Positions 6,291 to 11,296 of a stretch of 11,296 bases of DNA are shown here, one piece after another. Origin of the DNA: Anaerolineae bacterium (GTDB lineage Bacteria; Chloroflexota; Anaerolineae; J102); the NCBI GenBank assembly GCA_026992375.1, contig JALXAF010000438.1:1-11296 (forward strand). The letters are read 5' to 3'. The notes under the pieces are model-generated. The model was not told the origin of the DNA, made no database searches, and worked only from the letters and a program-made list of their open reading frames with translations. The stretch's first letter is position 1; each line of letters starts with the position of its first letter. A program made the translations under genes and the position numbers.

Positions 6291-6677
6291 TTAGTTTTCT
6301 GGCTCGACGAATGTCAATGGAAATTCGTGATGACGGTCTGCCAGGGGCTGCTCGTCTCGCTCCACATGGACGCGCAGCATGTAGATGGCGTCGGGTTGGG
6401 GAGGCTTCTTCAGGTGCATGGTCAGTGAGATGTAGGGATCGCGCCAATCCACCAGCAGCATATCCGAGACCTCGACGCCGTCTTGATCCAGACAGGTGAG
6501 CTGCACCACCACGGGCGTGGCGAAGGATGTGATCTGGACGCGCACCCACAGCTTGCTGAGATCGGGATAAGGATAGACCGCGATGCGTTCCACCTCGATC
6601 TCGGGCTTGTCGAAACGAAAGGTGAGGCCCCGGGCCATTTCTTGCTGGGCCGTGGTGATCTGGCAGCTATTGCTCAT
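6291..6677 (-). CDS. Small protein of unknown function, probable beta-sandwich
   Basis: The 128-residue product is rich in alternating hydrophobic strands, for example IEVERIAVYPYP, LSKLWVRVQITS, PVVVQLTCLDQDG and YMLRVHVERDEQ. It ends in FPLTFVEP, a pattern expected of a single beta-sandwich domain. It has no signal peptide, membrane segment or recognisable catalytic motif, and is acidic, so a cytosolic location is likely. I do not recognise the family; the even strand spacing and the terminator just downstream argue that it is a real gene. The ATG at 6677 has no clear Shine-Dalgarno site. It begins 52 bases after the tRNA-Sec gene on the same strand, so it may be transcribed from the tRNA promoter by read-through or may use a weak leader. 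No function can be given. Confidence 0.68.
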   Translation of the reverse strand: MSNSCQITTAQQEMARGLTFRFDKPEIEVERIAVYPYPDLSKLWVRVQITSFATPVVVQLTCLDQDGVEVSDMLLVDWRDPYISLTMHLKKPPQPDAIYMLRVHVERDEQPLADRHHEFPLTFVEPEN

Positions 6678-6729
6678 GGAAAATCAGAATGGGAAGCGTG
6701 TTGAAATCGAAGGATGGCTTTCAAAAAAA

Positions 6730-6825
<96 letters not shown>

Positions 6826-6835
6826 ACGAAGCCCC

Positions 6836-6864
6836 ATACTACCCCGAAAACCTGGTTTGGTCAA
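6836..6864 (-). promoter_or_regulatory. Sigma70-like promoter of tRNA-Sec
   Basis: On the minus strand TTGACC (6859-6864) and TAGTAT (6836-6841) are exactly 17 bases apart. Transcription would start near 6829, about four bases before the mature tRNA. The -35 box overlaps the stop codon of phoU (6861-6863). Confidence 0.75.
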
Positions 6865-7637
6865 GTGTCGGAGGCGGATTCTGCTTCGGCTTTCTTCGCT
6901 TTCCGGGCCGCTTTGAGCGCCGCCAGCGCCGCGCGCTCCTCCTCGGCCGAGGCCCGCACCTCCTCCCATTCATCCACATTCACCTCGGCCAGCTGGCCCG
7001 TGACCATGAAATCCACTCGTTCGGCCAGGTCGGTGGCGTAGTCCGCGAAGCGCTCCAGGTCTCGGGCGATGCGCATGAGTTCATAGATGGCCTCGACCTT
7101 GTCGGGCTTCTTGGTTTTGGCCATGCGGGCCAGAACAGAGAAAAAAGTCTCGCCGTAAAGCTGATCCACGTCGTCATCTCGTGCGGCGACCTGCAGAGCC
7201 AGCGTCACGTCCTCGGCGGCGTAGGCCTGCATGGCGTCGCGTAGCATCGCTTGCCCCATGTCGGCCATCTGGCGCAGTTCGGGCGAGATGGTGAGGTTGG
7301 GGCGTTGCAGGATGTAGGGGATGGCCTTGGCCACGCTCTTGGCCTTGTCGCCCATGCGCTCCAGGATCACGTTCATAAACAGGCTGGCCAGGATGAAACG
7401 GGCGTCTCGGGCCATGGGCTGCTGGGTGCTGATGAGCAGCAACGCGGTGCGCTCGTTGTCATATCGCAGGTTGTTCACGCGCTCGTCCATGGCGAAGACT
7501 TCCTGGGCCAGCTCGACATCCTTTCGTTCCAGCGCGTCCATCGCGGTGCTCAGCTCCTGCTCCACCAGTTCAGACATGGCGATCAGGGTCGAGCGCAGTT
7601 GTTCCAACCGTTGTTCGAAGCTCTTTCTGGGTGACAT
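6861..7637 (-). CDS. phoU: PhoU, phosphate transport/signalling regulator
   Basis: The 258-residue product is an all-helical protein with two repeats of the PhoU three-helix bundle. The metal-binding motifs of the family are visible as ERMGDKAKSVAK (residues 93-104) and ERFADYATDLAERVDF (195-210), each with the conserved E/DxxxD spacing. The N terminus SFEQRLEQLRSTLIAMSELV and the segment DERVNNLRYDNE are also typical. PhoU restrains the Pst transporter and, where present, the PhoR sensor kinase when phosphate is plentiful. A charged Ala/Lys/Glu tail (about residues 224-258) exceeds the usual 215-240 residues and is probably a flexible or coiled-coil extension. GAGG five bases before the ATG at 7637 supports the start. 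It is the last protein gene of the pst operon, and its stop lies inside the tRNA-Sec promoter. Confidence 0.95.
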   Translation of the reverse strand: MSPRKSFEQRLEQLRSTLIAMSELVEQELSTAMDALERKDVELAQEVFAMDERVNNLRYDNERTALLLISTQQPMARDARFILASLFMNVILERMGDKAKSVAKAIPYILQRPNLTISPELRQMADMGQAMLRDAMQAYAAEDVTLALQVAARDDDVDQLYGETFFSVLARMAKTKKPDKVEAIYELMRIARDLERFADYATDLAERVDFMVTGQLAEVNVDEWEEVRASAEEERAALAALKAARKAKKAEAESASDT

Positions 7638-7691
7638 GATGACCTCGTTGTTTGTCAGAGGGAGCCCTCGCCGGGCGTGCGGTGCAGCTCG

Positions 7692-7937
7692 TCAATGCTT
7701 CTTCTCGAAATTCTTCAGGAGCTTGGGCAGAAGATTATCCAGCTCATCCTGAGCGCGGCTCAATTCTCGATCCGCCTCGTCGAGCGCTTTGTAGACTTTG
7801 TTCAGTCGCTTCCAGGTTTTGCCCTTGGCGATGTCGGAATCATCCAGCAATTGGGAGATAGTGGCCCGCGCATTGCCCACCTTCTTGCGGACTGCGCTCA
7901 CATCGTTGGGCAGGGCGGTGATGTGTTTTTTCTTCAT
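7692..7937 (-). CDS. Small coiled-coil protein of unknown function in the pst operon
   Basis: The 81-residue, highly charged protein consists mostly of heptad-like helix: VSAVRKKVGNARATISQLLD, then WKRLNKVYKALDEADRELSR and AQDELDNLLPKLLKNFEK. It has no cysteine, membrane segment or signal peptide. I do not recognise the family. It sits 32 bases after the arsenate reductase stop and 54 bases before phoU in the same direction, so it is very probably part of the phosphate operon transcript. An accessory role as a helical adaptor of PhoU or of the transporter is possible but is only inferred from position. The start ATG at 7937 (MKKKHITALP) has only a weak purine-rich stretch upstream. That it is a gene is likely given its operon position and regular helical pattern. 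Confidence 0.68.
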   Translation of the reverse strand: MKKKHITALPNDVSAVRKKVGNARATISQLLDDSDIAKGKTWKRLNKVYKALDEADRELSRAQDELDNLLPKLLKNFEKKH

Positions 7938-7969
7938 GTTTCTGGCTCTCGTGGGATTGAATGGATGGA

Positions 7970-8425
7970 TTATGTTTCGTCGGTCGTGCGCCCGGTCGCG
8001 AAATCCTGTAAAAAGGGCAGGATGCGTTGGTGAATCTCATCCCGCACATGCCGGAAGACGGCCAGACGCTCCTCCTCGGTTCCCTGGGCCAGGGCCGGGT
8101 CGTAAAAGCCGATGTGAACGACTTCGCCCTCGCGCAGCCACAGGGGGCAGGTCTCGGCCGCGTCATCGCATACGGTGATGACCAGATCGAACGCGATGTC
8201 GTGGTAAACGTCCGGGCGTTTGGAGACGCCCTGGGAGATATCGACGCCCATCTCCTGCATCACGCGAATGGCCAGGGGATGTACGTAGCCCGAAGGTTCT
8301 GTGCCCGCGGAATAGGCTCGGTACAGATGCCCGAGGAAGTGGTTGGTCAGTCCCTCCGCCATCTGGCTGCGGCAGGAATTGCCGGTGCAGAGGAAGAGGA
8401 CGTTGCGTTTGGGGCGGGCGTTCAA
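7970..8425 (-). CDS. arsC: Arsenate reductase, low-molecular-weight protein tyrosine phosphatase type
   Basis: The product carries the LMW-PTP phosphate loop CTGNSCR (CX5R) after VLFLx, then YSAGTEP and DLVITVCDDAAETCP. The Cys of the P-loop and the two cysteines of CDDAAETC are 73 and 80 residues apart, close to the Cys10-Cys82-Cys89 triad of the pI258-type thioredoxin-coupled arsenate reductase, and GFYDPA matches its Asp loop. It should reduce arsenate to arsenite in the cytosol using thioredoxin. Placement directly after pstB fits, since arsenate enters through Pst. The start is uncertain: the frame stays open to 8527, but codons beyond about 8450 come from a tandem repeat. No ATG lies between the repeat and the P-loop, so a TTG at 8425 (151 residues, family length 130-150) is chosen; no good Shine-Dalgarno site is seen. 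Confidence 0.85.
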   Translation of the reverse strand: MNARPKRNVLFLCTGNSCRSQMAEGLTNHFLGHLYRAYSAGTEPSGYVHPLAIRVMQEMGVDISQGVSKRPDVYHDIAFDLVITVCDDAAETCPLWLREGEVVHIGFYDPALAQGTEEERLAVFRHVRDEIHQRILPFLQDFATGRTTDET

Positions 8426-8462
8426 GATGGTGTGTGTGGAAGAGATGATGGTGAGATTGGGG

Positions 8463-8528
8463 ATTGGTATTCGGTATTGGGTATTGGTTCGCCTACAAAT
8501 ATCCAGTATCCAATATCCAGTATCCAAT
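8463..8528. repeat. Tandem 14-mer with imperfect fold-back, between pstB and arsC
   Basis: atccagtatccaat is repeated exactly twice (8501-8514 and 8515-8528). The preceding attggtattcggtattgg-like stretch (8463-8488) is a degenerate reverse complement of it, so the block can fold back around gcctacaaat. It abuts the pstB stop codon and extends to within 40 bases of the arsC start. It looks like a short interspersed intergenic repeat lodged inside the operon. Confidence 0.8.
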
Positions 8529-9316
8529 TACCCAAACCGCCCGGTGATGTAATCCTCGGTGATGCGGCTTCTGGGCGTAGTGAAGAGCTCTTCGGTGGGC
8601 GCAAATTCCTCAAGATAGCCGGTGCGCCCCTCATCGACGGTGAAGAAGGCGGTGTAGTCGGAGACGCGGGCCGCCTGCTGCATGTTGTGGGTGACCACGA
8701 TGATGGTGTACTGCTCGGCCAATTGTATCATCAATTCCTCGATGCGCAGAGAGGCGATGGGATCCAGGGCGCTGGTGGGTTCGTCCATGAGGATGATGTC
8801 GGGGCGCACGGCCAGGGCCCGGGCGATGCACAATCGCTGCTGCTGCCCGCCCGAAAGGGAGTAGCCGTTCGCGTCCAGCTTGTCCTTCACCTCATCCCAC
8901 AGGGCCGCGCCCTCCAGCGAGGTGCGCACCAGTTCATCCAGATCGCCCTTGAATCCGTTGATCTTGGCGCCCCAGGCCACATTGTCGTAAATGCTCTTGG
9001 GGAAGGGATTGGGCTTTTGGAAAACCATCCCGATGCGGCGGCGCACCTGCACCGGATCCACGTCGGGGTCGTAGATGTTCTTGCCGTGGAAGAGCACATC
9101 GCCCTGGATGCGGGCCACGGGGATGAGATCGTTCATACGGTTGAAGCAACGCAGCACCGTACTCTTGCCGCAGCCCGAAGGCCCGATGAGCGCCGTGATC
9201 TTGTTCTTCTCGACGGTCAGATTCACATCCTTGACCGCGTGGAAATCGCCATAGAACACGTTCAGGTTTTTGGCTTCGATGGCGTAGTGGCCGTTGGATG
9301 AGGATTGATCAGCCAT
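8528..9316 (-). CDS. pstB: PstB, phosphate ABC transporter ATP-binding protein
   Basis: The 262-residue product is a full-length ABC ATPase with all key motifs: Walker A GPSGCGKST (residues 45-53), Q-loop VFQKPNPFP (98-106), ABC signature LSGGQQQR (154-161), Walker B IILMDEP (174-180) followed by TSALDP, and the H-loop VVTHNMQQA (207-215). KPNPFPKSIYDNVAWG, LRCFNRMNDL and the C-terminal TEDYITGRFG are diagnostic of PstB within ABC ATPases. It energises phosphate import from the cytoplasmic face of the PstCA permease, probably as a dimer. Its ATG follows the pstA stop by four bases, with GGAG inside the last pstA codons as a possible ribosome binding site. Nothing is odd apart from the repeat touching its stop codon. 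Confidence 0.97.
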   Translation of the reverse strand: MADQSSSNGHYAIEAKNLNVFYGDFHAVKDVNLTVEKNKITALIGPSGCGKSTVLRCFNRMNDLIPVARIQGDVLFHGKNIYDPDVDPVQVRRRIGMVFQKPNPFPKSIYDNVAWGAKINGFKGDLDELVRTSLEGAALWDEVKDKLDANGYSLSGGQQQRLCIARALAVRPDIILMDEPTSALDPIASLRIEELMIQLAEQYTIIVVTHNMQQAARVSDYTAFFTVDEGRTGYLEEFAPTEELFTTPRSRITEDYITGRFG

Positions 9317-9320
9317 AAAC

Positions 9321-10931
9321 TCAGTAGCTCCGTTGATATTTGTTGCGCAGGAGGATGGCGACCGCGTTCAGGGCCAGCAGCAGGGCCAGCAGCACGATGA
9401 TGGCCGCCGCGGCCAGGTTCTGGAACGCGGCCTGGGGGCGGGAGGTCCACTGGTAGATCTGGATGGGCAGGGTGGTGAACTTGGAGAACGGCCCGTTGGG
9501 GTCCACGAAGATGGCGGTGGAAGCGCCCACCACCACCAGGGGCGCGGTTTCGCCAAAGGCCCGGCTGATGGCGAGAATGCTGCCCGTGAGGATGCCGGGG
9601 ATGGCGTTGGGCAGCACATGATGCCAGATAGTCTGCCATTGGGTTGCGCCCAGGCCGTAGCTGGCCTCGCGAAAGGCTCTGGGCACGGCGCGAATGGCCT
9701 CGCGGGCGTTGATGATGATGATGGGGAGAATGAGCAGGCCCAGAGTCAGGCCCGCGGCCAGGATGGTGCGGCCATTGGCCGTGGTGGGATCGGCCAGCCC
9801 GAACATCGAGCCGCTGGTCAGGGGCTCCAGCGCCCGCACGAACACCGCCAGCCCCAACATGCCGTAGATGATGGAGGGCACGCCCGCCAGGTTGTTGATG
9901 TTGTTCTCGATGAACTGATCCAGACGGCTGCCCGAGCCGTATTCTTCAAGATAAACCGCGGCGCCGATGCCCACGGGCACCGAGAAGAGCAGGGTGATGA
10001 GCACCACCCACAACGAGCCGATGATGGCCGTGCGCACGCCCGCCAGCTCGGGCCTGGAGGATTGGGGCGAGGTGATGAAATCCCAGGTGACCCAGCGGCG
10101 GAATTCCAGCTCGGCGTCGGGCATTCCAGCTATGGCCGCCTCGATTTCGTCTTTGTGCAGGATGGATCGGCTCAGGCTCCAGGTTTCGATGACGGTGGGC
10201 TCCAGCACCCGCTCCTCCAGAATCCCCAGCACCTCCTCCTGCGTGCGCTGGTCCAGCGGCTTTTCGGCCACGAACTGCCGCAATGCGCCGGGCGAAAGAT
10301 GCTGCGCCAGCATGGCCAGCAGCGCCTCGACGGGCTGCTGTGCGGGATCATCGCCATACACGCTCGCGACGAAAGTCGTCAGCGCGGGGCTGCTGGCCGG
10401 GGGCAGATAGCGATGGACGGGCGTCTCGGGCCAGGCTGCGCGCACATCGGACCAGGTTTCGGCGATGGTGAACAGGGGCATCAGCTCCAGCATGCTGACG
10501 CTCTGCGGCCAGTCGTTCTGCTGGCTGACGGCCACTACCACGCCCGGCAGCTCCCCATCCTCGATGCTCACCGCTCTCAGGTCATCCGCGTGGGCCCGGA
10601 AGGTCGCTTCGTCCAGCAGGCCCACTGCGTCCGGCTGTGCGACCAGCGCCCGGGCCAGCTCGTCGGCGTCATCGAAGGTGCGGGCGTTGGGCGCATTCAG
10701 CGCCATGTCCTGATAAAATCCCACCACCATCTCCTGCGGATCGATTTTGTATTGCACCGCGGCGTAGCCCAGGCTGTCATCGATGATGCTCAGCAGCAGC
10801 ACCATGAGGATGACCACGCCCAGGGTGGTGGCCAGCAGAAACAGGCTGCGCCAGATAACGCCTTTCTGTCGGCGGCGTTTGACGAACCTTTCGAGCTCAG
10901 AGCCTTCGGGAAAGTAGGAGTTGTTGGTCAT
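9321..10931 (-). CDS. pstA: PstA, phosphate ABC transporter permease with a large extracytoplasmic insert
   Basis: The 536-residue product is about 240 residues longer than a typical PstA (about 280-300). Residues 25-50 form the first membrane segment. Residues 301-536 are a normal PstA core with five more segments, including GSLWVVLITLLFSVPVGIGA, NNINNLAGVPSIIYGMLGLA and the EAA loop EAIRAVPRAFREASYGLGAT (411-430) that contacts PstB. Residues about 51-290 lie between segments 1 and 2 and should face outside. Within them, residues 85-195 resemble a PstS-type binding protein: ELARALVAQPDAVGL, then VVVAVSQQND, MLELMPLFTIAETWSDV and RYLPPASSPALTTFVASVYG echo the hinge and SGT loop, but without a clear SGTR motif. 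The ATG at 10931 lacks a good Shine-Dalgarno site and is 62 bases after pstC. PstA pairs with PstC to form the channel. Confidence 0.92.
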   Translation of the reverse strand: MTNNSYFPEGSELERFVKRRRQKGVIWRSLFLLATTLGVVILMVLLLSIIDDSLGYAAVQYKIDPQEMVVGFYQDMALNAPNARTFDDADELARALVAQPDAVGLLDEATFRAHADDLRAVSIEDGELPGVVVAVSQQNDWPQSVSMLELMPLFTIAETWSDVRAAWPETPVHRYLPPASSPALTTFVASVYGDDPAQQPVEALLAMLAQHLSPGALRQFVAEKPLDQRTQEEVLGILEERVLEPTVIETWSLSRSILHKDEIEAAIAGMPDAELEFRRWVTWDFITSPQSSRPELAGVRTAIIGSLWVVLITLLFSVPVGIGAAVYLEEYGSGSRLDQFIENNINNLAGVPSIIYGMLGLAVFVRALEPLTSGSMFGLADPTTANGRTILAAGLTLGLLILPIIIINAREAIRAVPRAFREASYGLGATQWQTIWHHVLPNAIPGILTGSILAISRAFGETAPLVVVGASTAIFVDPNGPFSKFTTLPIQIYQWTSRPQAAFQNLAAAAIIVLLALLLALNAVAILLRNKYQRSY

Positions 10932-10993
10932 AGCTGCACAGAGCGCTCGGAGAATGCACGGAGTTCGCGAAGAAAGTCAGGAGCTGGGCTGTC

Positions 10994-11296
10994 CTAGTAA
11001 ACCTCGCGGAAGCGGGCCACGATGCGGCGGCTGATGATGTTGAGGAGGAAGGTGATGAAGAAAAGGGTCAAACCGATGGCGAACAGGCTGTCGTAGTCGA
11101 TGGATTCGTAGCTGATGTCGCCGCCGCTGATGCGCACGATGTGCCCGGTCATCGTCTCTGCGGCCTTGAACGGGTTGAACATGGCCAGATTGTGGAAGGC
11201 GTCGCGCCAACTGTTGAAGTTGCGCGGCCCTGCGCCCGCTGCGATGGCCACGATCATGGTCTCGCCGATGGCCCGGGAGATGGCCACGATGAACGC
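10994..11296 (-). CDS. pstC: PstC, phosphate ABC transporter permease, C-terminal 100 residues
   Basis: The frame is open to the window edge, so the 5' part of the gene is missing. The visible piece begins AFIVAISRAIGETMIVAIAA, the highly conserved C-terminal half of PstC after the EAA loop. It continues with NPFKAAETMTGHIV and the last membrane segment LFAIGLTLFFITFLLNIISR, ending RRIVARFREVY. PstC pairs with PstA in the inner membrane to form the phosphate pore. It is the upstream neighbour of pstA in the same direction, and a pstS gene is expected further upstream, beyond the window. Nothing unusual is visible in this part. Confidence 0.95.
   Translation of the reverse strand, partial: AFIVAISRAIGETMIVAIAAGAGPRNFNSWRDAFHNLAMFNPFKAAETMTGHIVRISGGDISYESIDYDSLFAIGLTLFFITFLLNIISRRIVARFREVY

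Noticed and set aside
8426..8527. N-terminal extension of the arsenate reductase (start at 8527)
   Set aside because: The extra residues are encoded by the tandem repeat and spacer and have no counterpart in the family.
8027..9301. Long rightward open frame antisense to arsC and pstB
   Set aside because: It mirrors two well-supported genes and crosses an intergenic repeat, so it is not a gene.
9333..10997. Very long rightward open frame of about 554 codons antisense to pstA
   Set aside because: It is a shadow of pstA codon bias; the product is rich in Gly, Gln, His and Arg without domain features.

Overview
The window is GC-rich bacterial DNA, most likely from a Chloroflexota lineage (Anaerolineae or Caldilineae type). 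That assignment is an inference. It rests on the style of the conserved hypothetical proteins, an oversized PstA, and several families of short palindromic or tandem intergenic repeats. No marker gene in the window settles it. About ten intact or nearly intact protein genes, two genes cut by the window edges and one RNA gene can be supported.

Left part (1-4660): the 3' end of a trypsin/HtrA-like protein whose catalytic serine position reads Ile, a roughly 475-base non-coding stretch, then leftward genes. These are a GATC-type DNA adenine methylase followed by an ECF transporter S component, and a TIGR01777-type NAD(P)-binding protein with a clear promoter and Shine-Dalgarno site. Two copies of a composite hairpin repeat, in opposite orientation at about 645-782 and 4365-4536, bracket this three-gene block.

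Middle (4615-6680): a rightward two-gene unit with an extended -10 promoter encodes a small conserved protein of unknown function and, overlapping it by one base, a fosmidomycin-resistance-type MFS exporter. It converges on a leftward small protein of unknown function that has its own terminator.

Right part (6730-11296): a selenocysteine tRNA gene (anticodon UCA, long variable arm, own sigma70-like promoter overlapping the phoU stop codon) lies downstream of a leftward phosphate operon, pstC (partial) - pstA - pstB - LMW-PTP-type arsenate reductase - small coiled-coil protein - phoU. The operon joins high-affinity phosphate uptake, its PhoU regulator and detoxification of arsenate, the toxic analogue that enters through the same transporter. 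PstA is about twice the usual size because a large extracytoplasmic insert, partly resembling a PstS-type binding protein, sits between its first and second membrane segments.

The most noteworthy items are the tRNA-Sec gene (so the organism probably makes selenoproteins), the PstA insert, the apparent pseudoprotease, and the inverted hairpin repeats around the dam/ECF block. No CRISPR array, transposase or phage gene was seen.
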